Positions 42,019 to 49,574 of a stretch of 64,000 nucleotides of DNA are shown one piece after another. The position numbers and the translations under genes were made by a program. Under the pieces are notes generated by a model, which saw nothing but the letters and a program-made list of their open reading frames with translations, made no database searches and was not told the origin of the DNA. Position 1 is the first letter of the stretch; every line of letters begins with the position of its first letter. The stretch spans positions 52,239 through 116,238 of the forward strand of contig CAZIFB010000009.1 of the NCBI GenBank assembly GCA_964538915.1, written 5' to 3'. This DNA is from JAEUHQ01 sp964538915. Lineage in GTDB: Bacteria > Planctomycetota > UBA1135 > UBA2386.

Positions 42019-45000
42019 ATGCTCCCGACCGACGTCCAGCTCTTCCGCCGCTACGCGACGGCCGCCGATCGCGCCGCACTGGACGAGCTGTTCGGCCGCC
42101 ACTACGCGGCCGTGCTCCGCCTCGCCGCGAAGCTCCTGCCCGAGCCCGCCGACGCCGCGGATGTCGCTCAGTCGACGTTTCTCGCCGCCATCCGCGCCGG
42201 CCGAGACGCGCTCCCGACCGATTCCTTCCGCGCGTGGCTGCTCGGGATCGCCGTCAACGAGGTGCGGCAGTTTCTCCGCACGCGACGCCGCCAGCGTCGC
42301 GATCCGCTGGCCGAGGTCGTGCGTGCTGCTGCGGACGACCTCGTTCCGGACGCCGCCGCGCGCCGCGAATTCGAACGCGCGCTGGAAGACTCGCTGCGTC
42401 TCCTGCCCCAGCACCTGAAAGAACCCGTAGCGCTCCACTTCTACGAAGCGCTGCCGCTCGCCGACGTAGCCGCCGTGCTGGGCCTGCCGAAGAGCACCGT
42501 GCAGACCCGCATCACCGCCGCGGTCGAGCGTGTGCGCCGGTCCCTGCGCCGCGCGGGCCACGCCGCCCTCGTGCCGTTGTTCGACGCCCGCATCACCATC
42601 CCCGCGCCCGCGAACGCCGCCGCCGGCCTCAGCCATCTGCTCGCCTGGACCATGTCCACCAAGCTCCCCGTCGTCGCCGGCGTCGCGATCCTCGTTGCCG
42701 GACTCTTCGCCCTCGTCGCGATCTGGCCTCCTGCACCGGCACCCGAACAACGCACCAGCGCGAGCACGCCGGACGCCGCGAGTGCATCACCGCTGCTCGT
42801 GGTCGGCGACCAGGTGGCACCGAGCCGGGTGCCCGACGCGCTCACCGCCGCCGGTGACGTCGCGCGCGAAGTCTTCGGTCTGGTCCTGCGCGAAGGCGGC
42901 GAACCGATCGTCGGGGCGACCGTGCGCCTGTTCGACTATGCCGCCGACCGCACCGAAGACGCGCTCACGGACTCCGGCGGCCGTTTCCGCTTCGCCAGCA
43001 CCCGGGATCGCGACGGCGTTTTCCACCTCGTCGCCGAGAAGTCCGGCAGCGGTCGCCGCACGGTCGCCGACGTGATCGCGTCCCTGCAACCGCTGCGCTG
43101 CGTCCTCCAGTCGGACCTGACGATCCGCGGCCGCGTCGTGGATGCCGTCGGCGGCGGACCCATCGCGGCGTTCACGGTCGAGGCGGTGCGCCTGCCGTTC
43201 CAGCGCGAAGCCGACTGGGATCCGGCCCTCGTGCTGCATCGCCAGAGTCTGCCCGCGAGGCTGCTCGTCGATCGGCGCGCCGAAGTGGTCGACCCGGACG
43301 GCCGCTTCGAACTGCCCGACCTCGAGACGGGCCGCTACCTGCTCGTCGTCACCACCGAGGGTCGCCAGCCGGTGTCCTTCGCAGCGGGTGGTCGCTCCTG
43401 GGATCGCTTCGCCGGCGTCGAGGCGCTGCCGCGCGCGGCGGCAACCGAGCACACCATCGTGCTACCCGTGCCCGGCCACATCGTCGTGCAGGCCGTGGAG
43501 GCGGCGAACGGCACCCCGATCGCCGGCGCCACCGTGCGTCTGGACTGCGCGTTCGGCGATCTGGCGTTCCCGTGCACCGCGACGACGACCGATGGCGACG
43601 GACGTGCCGTCGTGTCCGTCGCGCTGGATGCGCGCGGCGGGATCGAGGACGTCGCGCTGACCGTGAGTGCGCCGGGCCTTGCACCGGCGAGCACCAGCTT
43701 CAGCGGCCAGGAGAACGGTTTCACCATCACCCTCGCACTCGCGCGCCCGGCGGCGCTGCACGGCCGCGTGCTCGGTGCCGATGGCGCGCCGGTGTCCGGC
43801 GCCGCGATCCTGGTCGAACGCGTCGTCGATCGCACGCTGCTCCGGCGGGCGCGCAGCGACGCCGACGGGCGCTACGCCATCGCCGGCCTGCACGCCGCGA
43901 GTGCAACCACGCTGCACTGCCTGTCGCCGGCACTCGACCACGTCACCGCCACACTGCCGCTGAAGCTCGAGGACGGCGAGACGCGCTACCTCGACATCGA
44001 CCTGCGCGGAGCCGCCGGCGTCGTCGGGAGAGTGGCGGTCGGCGGTGTTCAGGCGGCCGGCGCGCTGGTCGCCATGCACGCCGAACGCGGTGGCATCCGC
44101 GTCGACTGCACGACGCGGCGCGACGGTGCGTACGCGTTCGCCGGCCTGCCGGAGGGCCGTTACGAAATGACGGTGACCACGGAATGGCTCGGGCGGCAGC
44201 TCGCGTCGCGGACACCGATCGAGGTCGGCCTCGCCATGCAGGAGCGCGACTTCGATTTCGCGCAACGCGTGACCGGCCGCGTCGTCGCCGTGGCGGCGGG
44301 CGGTCGGGAGGCGCCGCAGGCGCCGGGGGCCGAGGTCGTGGCGACGCACCTCACCGATCGGACCACGATCGAGGTCGACGCGGAGGACGACGGCAGCTTC
44401 GCGGTGCTGCTCGCGGCGCCCGGCCCATGGGAACTGCACGCGCAGCGCGGCGACGAGACGTTCCCGGTGCGCCCGCAGCGGATCGAGGTCCGCGACGGGG
44501 CGGCGATCGACGGTGTCGAACTCCTGTTCGCCTCGGATCCCGCCGACGGTCGCATCGAGGTGCGTTTCGTCGACGCGAAGAGCGGCGCGCCCGTCAGCGG
44601 CGAGCTGCGTTTCTCGCACGGTCGCTCGTGGACGGCCGCGAGCTTCGAAGACGGTGTGTACGTCGAGGAGAAGGCGCTGCTCGGTCGCTACCGCTTCACG
44701 GCGACGACGGACGAGCACCGGCCGACGCCCTTCGAAGTCGAACTGCTGCCGGGGCAGCGGGAAGTTGTCTTGTCGGTGCCGCTCGTTGCGGCGAGCGAGG
44801 TCGAGATCGTCGAGGTCGCGGCGGGCAGCGCGGCTCACCGCGCGGGCCTTCGTGCGGGCGATCGGCCGCGCCGCTACGGCGCAACGGCGATCCACAGCAT
44901 CGCCGGGCTGCGCGCCGCGATCGCAGCGCACCCGGGGCCGACGACTCTCGCGGTCCTTCGCGACGGCGCGGAACTCGCCGTCCCGGTGCCGGGCGGCGCG

Positions 45001-45030
45001 CTCGGCATCCAGGTCGAGAACGTTCGCTGA
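42019..45030 (+). CDS. ECF sigma factor fused to membrane helix, carboxypeptidase-regulatory-like repeats and PDZ-like end
   Basis: A 1003-residue fusion. Residues 1-90 are sigma region 2 (DELFGRHYAAVLRLAAKLL, AADVAQSTFLAAIRAG, FRAWLLGIAVNEVRQFLRTR). Residues 125-180 are region 4 (LLPQHLKEPVALHFYEALPL, ADVAAVLGLPKSTVQTRITA). A membrane helix follows at about 216-236 (VVAGVAILVAGLFALVAIW). The rest is a series of carboxypeptidase-regulatory-like (Ig-like) beta-sandwiches such as VFGLVLREGGEPIVGATVRLF and IRGRVVDAVGGGPIAAF, then a PDZ-like end (VEVAAGSAAHRAGLRAGDRP). The repeats must lie outside the membrane, so the sigma domain is tethered. The frame is continuous with no stop between parts. 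Confidence 0.85.
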   Translation: MLPTDVQLFRRYATAADRAALDELFGRHYAAVLRLAAKLLPEPADAADVAQSTFLAAIRAGRDALPTDSFRAWLLGIAVNEVRQFLRTRRRQRRDPLAEVVRAAADDLVPDAAARREFERALEDSLRLLPQHLKEPVALHFYEALPLADVAAVLGLPKSTVQTRITAAVERVRRSLRRAGHAALVPLFDARITIPAPANAAAGLSHLLAWTMSTKLPVVAGVAILVAGLFALVAIWPPAPAPEQRTSASTPDAASASPLLVVGDQVAPSRVPDALTAAGDVAREVFGLVLREGGEPIVGATVRLFDYAADRTEDALTDSGGRFRFASTRDRDGVFHLVAEKSGSGRRTVADVIASLQPLRCVLQSDLTIRGRVVDAVGGGPIAAFTVEAVRLPFQREADWDPALVLHRQSLPARLLVDRRAEVVDPDGRFELPDLETGRYLLVVTTEGRQPVSFAAGGRSWDRFAGVEALPRAAATEHTIVLPVPGHIVVQAVEAANGTPIAGATVRLDCAFGDLAFPCTATTTDGDGRAVVSVALDARGGIEDVALTVSAPGLAPASTSFSGQENGFTITLALARPAALHGRVLGADGAPVSGAAILVERVVDRTLLRRARSDADGRYAIAGLHAASATTLHCLSPALDHVTATLPLKLEDGETRYLDIDLRGAAGVVGRVAVGGVQAAGALVAMHAERGGIRVDCTTRRDGAYAFAGLPEGRYEMTVTTEWLGRQLASRTPIEVGLAMQERDFDFAQRVTGRVVAVAAGGREAPQAPGAEVVATHLTDRTTIEVDAEDDGSFAVLLAAPGPWELHAQRGDETFPVRPQRIEVRDGAAIDGVELLFASDPADGRIEVRFVDAKSGAPVSGELRFSHGRSWTAASFEDGVYVEEKALLGRYRFTATTDEHRPTPFEVELLPGQREVVLSVPLVAASEVEIVEVAAGSAAHRAGLRAGDRPRRYGATAIHSIAGLRAAIAAHPGPTTLAVLRDGAELAVPVPGGALGIQVENVR

Positions 45031-45046
45031 TCTTGGTGCGGACCTG

Positions 45047-45280
45047 TCACGCACGCAGGAGGTCGGCGAAGTCAGATTTGCTCGTCGACACGGCGGACGG
45101 ATCGAGCCAGTCCATGTTCCGGAGCAGCAGCGTCGCCATCGCCGACGGCCGGGCGCCGTGAGCCGCGAGTGCGGACCTCAGCGGGTGCTCGGTCTCGATG
45201 CAGATCATGTGGGCCGCACCGGCGCGCGGCCCGTGCGCGCCGTGCGCCGCCGACGCGTGCACGGCGTGCAGAACCTGCAT
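45047..45280 (-). CDS. Possible small protein, 77 residues, unknown
   Basis: The 336-nt gap 45031-45366 holds only this open frame and an inverted repeat. It starts at ATG 45280 with a G-rich GGGGG element about 5 nt upstream. Codon third positions are strongly GC-rich, as in neighbouring genes. The product has a His/Ala-rich N-terminus (MQVLHAVHASAAHG) and a C-terminal SAMATLLLRNMDWLDPSAV segment. I do not recognise it; it could equally be a chance open frame. Confidence 0.35.
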   Translation of the reverse strand: MQVLHAVHASAAHGAHGPRAGAAHMICIETEHPLRSALAAHGARPSAMATLLLRNMDWLDPSAVSTSKSDFADLLRA

Positions 45281-45282
45281 CG

Positions 45283-45309
45283 GTGCCCCCGTTGAAAGTA
45301 AGTGGGCAC
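45283..45309. repeat. Inverted repeat in the 45.3-kb gap
   Basis: GTGCCC and GGGCAC arms (6 bp) with a 15-nt spacer. It lies 58 nt past the stop of the pyroglutamyl-peptidase-like gene; a terminator role is possible. Confidence 0.25.
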
Positions 45310-45366
45310 TACCAGTTCGCTCGCCTGCCGTGTCCGAGCCCGCCGCGGTCTCTTCGCCGCGTGCGG

Positions 45367-46494
45367 CTACTGGAACGCGAGTTCGATCGCGTTCGACAGC
45401 CCCCAGCCCTGGGGCAGTGTTGCATCGAGATACGCGAACTGCGCGAAGATCGTCGGCAGGCCGGTCGCGCCGGTGAGCCCGTCGTCCCAGAGCCAGGTTC
45501 CCTGCGCGTCCAGCAGGGCGATCTGGGCGTGGAAGATCGGCACGGGGACCAGAGTGCCGCCGAAGATCGGGACCGGCGCGTTCTGGGTTCCGAAGGCGAC
45601 GAGGCCGAGGCCGCCGGGCGGGGCGCCCGAGACCCGCATGTCGGTCGTCGTGCCGACGAGGTTCAACGGGCCGCCGCAGGCGGACAGCACCGACGTTCCC
45701 GGACCCTGGAAGCCGAGGTTGGTCTGGCAGAGGTTGGCCGCGCGAATCGCGTCCACGTGGGCGATGACCTCGCGCAACGTGACTTCGGCCGCCTGTCGGG
45801 CCAGCGTCCACGACAGGCTGCGGCCGACGTGCACGTGCCCGGCCGTGACGCACCAGGCCGGATCGGTGGGCGACTCGTGGATGTCCTGGTACCAGACGCC
45901 GTGGTACGCGATGAACTCGGAAAGGAAGCCGCCGCCGTTGCCCGTGTAGCAGACGTACGGATTGACCGGCAGCCCGGCCGCGAAGATCGCCGTCACGATG
46001 TTCTGCACCGGCAGCGTGCTCGGCCGCAGAGCGTCCGGCGGAATGGACCCGTCGGGCGGACTGCGCGTCGGCTGCGTCGGCGCCACGTAGTCGTTCGCCC
46101 AGACCGTGCGGTTGTACTGGTTCATCTCGAGCTCCCACGTGATCTGCGTGGACGAGCGCGAGAACGTGATGACCGCGATCGGTTGCAGAGCGTTCGCGAT
46201 CGACCAGAAGTCGGCCGACGTGTCCTGGTAGTCGACGGTCAGGTTGCCGCTCCCGGTTCCGCAGGTCGTGCACGTCGGCGGCGAGAACTCGGGGTGGTAC
46301 GCGTGGATGTCGTACCCGCGGCCCTCCCAGTTCGCGCCGATCCATCCGCCGGGGTTCTGCGTCGGGTCGGGGTTCCACTGGCGGATCGCTTCGTTGCTCG
46401 GTGGCCAGTAGCCGGTGAGCAGGATCTTCGGCAGCTGTGCCCGCGCCGTCGCGACACACAGCAAGGGGACGACCGCGATCGAGAGTCGGTTCAT
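45367..46494 (-). CDS. Secreted pyroglutamyl-peptidase I-like protein lacking the catalytic Cys
   Basis: A 375-residue exported protein with signal MNRLSIAVVPLLCVATARAQ. The first 230 residues follow the peptidase C15 layout: LPKILLTGYWPPSNEAIRQW (family start TGFxPF..N), YTGNGGGFLSEFIAYHG (corresponding to the catalytic S-x-x-A-G-x-[FY]-[LIV]-C-N segment) and AGHVHVGRSL (corresponding to the catalytic FIHVP His). The Cys position is Ser (FLS), so normal thiol catalysis is unlikely. The last 110 residues are a C-terminal module seen in planctomycete secreted proteins (GGLGLVAFGTQNAPVP, ATLPQGWGLSNAIEL). A strong 5' hairpin precedes it. Confidence 0.7.
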   Translation of the reverse strand: MNRLSIAVVPLLCVATARAQLPKILLTGYWPPSNEAIRQWNPDPTQNPGGWIGANWEGRGYDIHAYHPEFSPPTCTTCGTGSGNLTVDYQDTSADFWSIANALQPIAVITFSRSSTQITWELEMNQYNRTVWANDYVAPTQPTRSPPDGSIPPDALRPSTLPVQNIVTAIFAAGLPVNPYVCYTGNGGGFLSEFIAYHGVWYQDIHESPTDPAWCVTAGHVHVGRSLSWTLARQAAEVTLREVIAHVDAIRAANLCQTNLGFQGPGTSVLSACGGPLNLVGTTTDMRVSGAPPGGLGLVAFGTQNAPVPIFGGTLVPVPIFHAQIALLDAQGTWLWDDGLTGATGLPTIFAQFAYLDATLPQGWGLSNAIELAFQ

Positions 46495-46526
46495 CACGAC
46501 GAGAGCCTCAGGGGATCCGAATGGCG

Positions 46527-46578
46527 AACCGTGCTCCGAGCGGCGCCGCACCACGCGGCGCCAGCGTGGGGCACGGTT
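46527..46578 (-). promoter_or_regulatory. Two-stem hairpin at the predicted mRNA 5' end
   Basis: Outer arms AACCGTGC/GCACGGTT (8 bp) enclose inner arms GGCGCCGC/GCGGCGCC (8 bp) around an ACCAC loop. A TATCCT -10 box (46587-46592) would start transcription almost at the stem base, 33 nt before ATG 46494. Confidence 0.5.
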
Positions 46579-46710
46579 GGCGGCGCAGGATAGCAGATCG
46601 ATCGCCGGCCGAACTTCGGCGGCATCGAGGCGTGTCGTCGCCTGCCTTGCGTATCGCCGGCCGCACGACGCGCCGGCCACTTCTTCGTCAGTCGGATGCC
46701 GGTCCTCGCA

Positions 46711-47535
46711 TCACGGCGCTTCGGCGGCCGGCGGCGGGAACACGGTCGACAGCCATTGCTGCCAGTGGTCCTTCTGCGCCGCGGCGGCGCCGGCGCGAGG
46801 GCCGTAGAAAAACGCCTGCAGCGTCGCCATGCACATGCCCATGCAGTCCATCGCGCTCGCGAGCACGATGCCGGGCGCAGGCTCCTTCACGATCGCCATG
46901 ATGCCGCTGCCCTGCGGGACGTTGTCGATGGCCTGCACGGTGCCGCGGAACAGGTCGCGCCCCGATGTGGCGACGCGCACCGGCTGGCCGATGCTCGGTG
47001 CCGGTGTGCCGAGGGCGTGCGCGAACACCTTCCACGCCGAGGGGGCGCCGCCGGCGGGCGGCGTCGGCGCCATGAGCACGAACGAGGCGGACGCTTCGCC
47101 GGCGTGGTGCGCGAGGTAGTGACGCAGCACGCGGAAGTACCCGGGCCAGCCGTGCTCGACGCTGCCGAGTTGTCCGTCCCAGTCGTCGGTGCTCGCGAAC
47201 AGGCTGTGCACGACGCGAACGACGCACGTGCCGCCGGACTTCGCTTCGACGATCCACTCGGTCGCGACAGGCGGTCCGCCTTGCAACCACGACGAGTCCT
47301 CGGCGACGAAGCGGTGCGGTGGCTGCCACTCCGTGATCTTCGCGGACGACACCATGCCGCCGCCGAAGTCGAGCGACAGCGATCCGCCGGGGCGGCCTTC
47401 GAGCTTCGTCGGGACGAACCACGACGAGATGCCGGGTCCGCTCGCGATCGCTTGCCACACCTGCTCCGGTGTGCCGGGGACTTCGACTTCGACTTGGACG
47501 CTTCGGCGTCCGGACGGCTCTTTCTTCACGCTCAT
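46711..47535 (-). CDS. SRPBCC/AHSA1-domain protein
   Basis: A 274-residue protein with an N-terminal START-like SRPBCC domain (about 10-150): SVQVEVEVPGTPEQVWQAIA, SSWFVPTKLEG, FVAEDSSW and a long final helix GWPGYFRVLRHYLAHHAGE. These domains bind hydrophobic ligands; AHSA1-like members next to ArsR regulators are very common. A second, less certain domain follows (about 160-250). It is the gene after the ArsR-like regulator in the same direction, 27 nt apart, so the two form a regulator-effector operon. The ligand is unknown. Confidence 0.85.
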   Translation of the reverse strand: MSVKKEPSGRRSVQVEVEVPGTPEQVWQAIASGPGISSWFVPTKLEGRPGGSLSLDFGGGMVSSAKITEWQPPHRFVAEDSSWLQGGPPVATEWIVEAKSGGTCVVRVVHSLFASTDDWDGQLGSVEHGWPGYFRVLRHYLAHHAGEASASFVLMAPTPPAGGAPSAWKVFAHALGTPAPSIGQPVRVATSGRDLFRGTVQAIDNVPQGSGIMAIVKEPAPGIVLASAMDCMGMCMATLQAFFYGPRAGAAAAQKDHWQQWLSTVFPPPAAEAP

Positions 47536-47561
47536 GGTTCGACTCGTGGTCAGGGGATCGG

Positions 47562-48137
47562 TCAGGGAGACGGGTGGGCGAAGACCACGACGCGGTGCGG
47601 GCGTCCGCCGGTTGCGTCGGCGTCGTGGTAGCGGGAGGCGAGGTCGGCGATCGCGGCCGCGAGTTCCTGGCTGAATGCCGCGCGATCGGTCGCGCTGCGG
47701 AAGCGGATCTCGGTGTCGATGGAGAGGGTCGCGAGGCGCTGCTCGGTCTCGAGGGCCCGGCGCACCATGGCGCCGACTTCGCGCACGGCGCGCGCAGCGA
47801 GCGCGATCAGGTAGCTCGCGGACAGGCGGTCGGCGGTGCGTTCGGGCGTCGCCGCGGCGGGCCCCATCGCGGACGGCGACACGACGTACGAGTTCGCCGT
47901 CGCGACGAACCGGCGCTCCGTCAGTCCGCCCCAGCGACGCTCGCCGGCCGGCTGCACGAGGCCGTGGCCCGCGAGGGCCTGCAGGTGGTAGTTCACCTTC
48001 TGGCGGGGCAGCCCGAGGCGCTCCGCCAGGGTCGCCGCGCTGGCGGGTGTCGACAGCTCGGCGAGCAGCCGACTCCGCATGGGGTCCAGCGCAACTGCGG
48101 CTGCAACAGGGTCTTCGATGACCTCGACGTCCTGCAT
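47562..48137 (-). CDS. ArsR-family winged-helix transcriptional regulator
   Basis: A 191-residue regulator. The winged helix-turn-helix is LLAELSTPASAATLAERLGLPRQKVNYHLQALAGHGLVQ (about 24-62); the C-terminal half is helical and probably mediates dimerisation or ligand sensing. No metal-binding CxC motif is present, so it is not an arsenic sensor. It sits upstream of the SRPBCC gene in one operon. A perfect 22-bp palindrome 17 nt before its start contains a TTGACA -35 box, as expected for autorepression. Confidence 0.85.
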   Translation of the reverse strand: MQDVEVIEDPVAAAVALDPMRSRLLAELSTPASAATLAERLGLPRQKVNYHLQALAGHGLVQPAGERRWGGLTERRFVATANSYVVSPSAMGPAAATPERTADRLSASYLIALAARAVREVGAMVRRALETEQRLATLSIDTEIRFRSATDRAAFSQELAAAIADLASRYHDADATGGRPHRVVVFAHPSP

Positions 48138-48154
48138 GGTCGCGCCAACAGATC

Positions 48155-48176
48155 ATTGACAAGAAAACTTGTCAAT
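48155..48176 (-). promoter_or_regulatory. Perfect palindromic operator overlapping the -35 box
   Basis: ATTGACAAG-AAAA-CTTGTCAAT read on either strand: 9-bp arms and a 4-nt centre. On the minus strand it contains TTGACA, 17 nt upstream of a poor -10 (TCTGTT). Likely site for the adjacent ArsR-like dimer. Confidence 0.75.
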
Positions 48177-48187
48177 AGCCTCGCGCA

Positions 48188-48207
48188 GATTCCAGCCGGG
48201 TGGAATC
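48188..48207 (-). repeat. Second perfect hairpin in the arsR-beta-helix gap
   Basis: GATTCCA-GCCGGG-TGGAATC, 7-bp arms. It lies between the operator and the terminator-like hairpin; function unknown. Confidence 0.35.
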
Positions 48208-48212
48208 AGGCG

Positions 48213-48238
48213 GCCGGGGCGGCGGTCGGCGCCCCGGC
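48213..48238 (-). terminator. Terminator-like hairpin after beta-helix paralogue 2
   Basis: GCCGGGGC and GCCCCGGC (8 bp), 10-nt loop, beginning 8 nt past the stop at 48247. No T run. Confidence 0.45.
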
Positions 48239-48246
48239 GGCTCGCG

Positions 48247-49488
48247 TCACAGCGAGTAGAAGCGCGCGTCGAGGTTCGACAGGCGGATCGAGCCGCTCGG
48301 GTCGAAGACTGCGAACTGCATGCAGAAGGGCACCGGCATCGAGCCGCCGAAGATCGCCAGTGGCAGGAAGCCGAGCTGGGCCTGGCCGAGGGCGTCGAGC
48401 GTGCCGACGAACAGACCGGCCGTGCCGAGGTCGAGCAGCAGGTCGCCCTCCAGCGGCGCCGGCACCACCGTGTAGCGCGGCTTGATGTCGAAGAGGAACG
48501 CGTAGAGCGCGGAGGGTGCGAGGCCGTCGAAGGTCACCGTCACCGGTTGCGACGCATCGGTCTCCCCCGATGCGAGCGTCGTCGCGGCAACGGTGAGTTC
48601 CGGCAGTTGCACCGCGCCTAACGTCACCGGCCCGGTGACCGTGCCGACGACCGGCGTTGCGCCGTGCACGGTGACGTCCGAGGGCGCGGCGAAAGGCGCG
48701 GCGAGCACGTAGATCGCCGGCGCTGGGGTGAGGCCGGTGATGCCACCGCGCACGATGTCCGCGGCGCCGCCCTGGATCTCGACATGGCCGCCACCGTTGG
48801 CATACACGCCCTGGCCGGCCGCATGCAGGGCGTTGCCGCCGGTGAGTCGGCACGAGTCGACGCGCGCCCACGACAGGGACGCGGCGAGACCGTGGCCTCC
48901 GAAGTGCTGCATCAACGGGTTGTTGGCGAGGTTGTCACCGCCCTTCAAGTCACAGTCGCAGGCGGCGAAGGTCGACGACGGCCCGAGCGTCACCGCGGTC
49001 CCGGCGTACGTCTGGCCGACCCCCGACGGCCCGAGGCCGGATGCCGGAGCGAGCACGTTGCCGCCGGTGAAGTCGCAGCGTAGAGCGAAGACCTCGCTCT
49101 CCGACGCACGCAGGGCCGGGCTGCCCAGGAACGCCGTGGCGCTGCCGACGAGCGCACAGTCGAGCAGGGTCACGCGAGCGTTCTGGCTCGTCGCGAACTC
49201 GCCCTGGATCGTGAGACCGGCGAAGACGTTCACACCGCCCGCCGGTGTCGCCATCACGGCGTGCGACGTGCCGTTGACGATCGTCGTGCCGACCCCCGCG
49301 CCGCGAATCGTCAGTTCCTTCGCGTTGATCGAGATCGCGGAGTAGGTGCCGGCGCGCACGAAGATCGTGTCGCCGCTCGATGCCGCCGCGATCGCCGCGT
49401 GGATGTCGGTGAAGTGGGAACCGGGACCTGCCGCCGCATCGACGACCCAGATCGTCGGCAACAGCACCAGAGTGAGTGTGGTCAGCAT
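48247..49488 (-). CDS. Secreted right-handed beta-helix protein (paralogue 2)
   Basis: A 413-residue exported protein with the same plan as the 35960-37213 gene: signal peptide, then WVVDAAAGPGSHFTDIHAAI and SSGDTIFVRAGTYS, beta-helix coils (ELTIRGAGVGTTIVNGT, LTIQGEFATSQNARVTL, ALRCDFTGGNV) and a C-terminal beta-sandwich ending SNLDARFYSL. Many stretches are near-identical to paralogue 1, the rest being diverged, so the duplication is old. No catalytic residues recognised. Its Shine-Dalgarno is in a hairpin with the same loop core as paralogue 1. It is followed by a strong terminator-like hairpin. Confidence 0.8.
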   Translation of the reverse strand: MLTTLTLVLLPTIWVVDAAAGPGSHFTDIHAAIAAASSGDTIFVRAGTYSAISINAKELTIRGAGVGTTIVNGTSHAVMATPAGGVNVFAGLTIQGEFATSQNARVTLLDCALVGSATAFLGSPALRASESEVFALRCDFTGGNVLAPASGLGPSGVGQTYAGTAVTLGPSSTFAACDCDLKGGDNLANNPLMQHFGGHGLAASLSWARVDSCRLTGGNALHAAGQGVYANGGGHVEIQGGAADIVRGGITGLTPAPAIYVLAAPFAAPSDVTVHGATPVVGTVTGPVTLGAVQLPELTVAATTLASGETDASQPVTVTFDGLAPSALYAFLFDIKPRYTVVPAPLEGDLLLDLGTAGLFVGTLDALGQAQLGFLPLAIFGGSMPVPFCMQFAVFDPSGSIRLSNLDARFYSL

Positions 49489-49515
49489 GGGGACTCCATT
49501 TGGTGGAAAGAGTCC
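49489..49515 (-). promoter_or_regulatory. Shine-Dalgarno-holding hairpin, beta-helix paralogue 2
   Basis: Minus strand: GGACTC, loop TTTCCACCAAATG, GAGTCC, then CC-ATG. GGAG straddles loop and 3' arm. The stem differs in sequence from paralogue 1 but pairs just as well. Confidence 0.6.
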
Positions 49516-49574
49516 GTTGCAGTGCCGGGGAAGTCGACCGCGCCCGGTCCGGTCCGTCAATGCCGGCGACGCGT

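Noticed and set aside
47562..48137. Arsenic resistance operon
   Set aside because: The ArsR-type regulator has no metal-binding cysteines and is linked to an SRPBCC protein rather than arsB, arsC or acr3.
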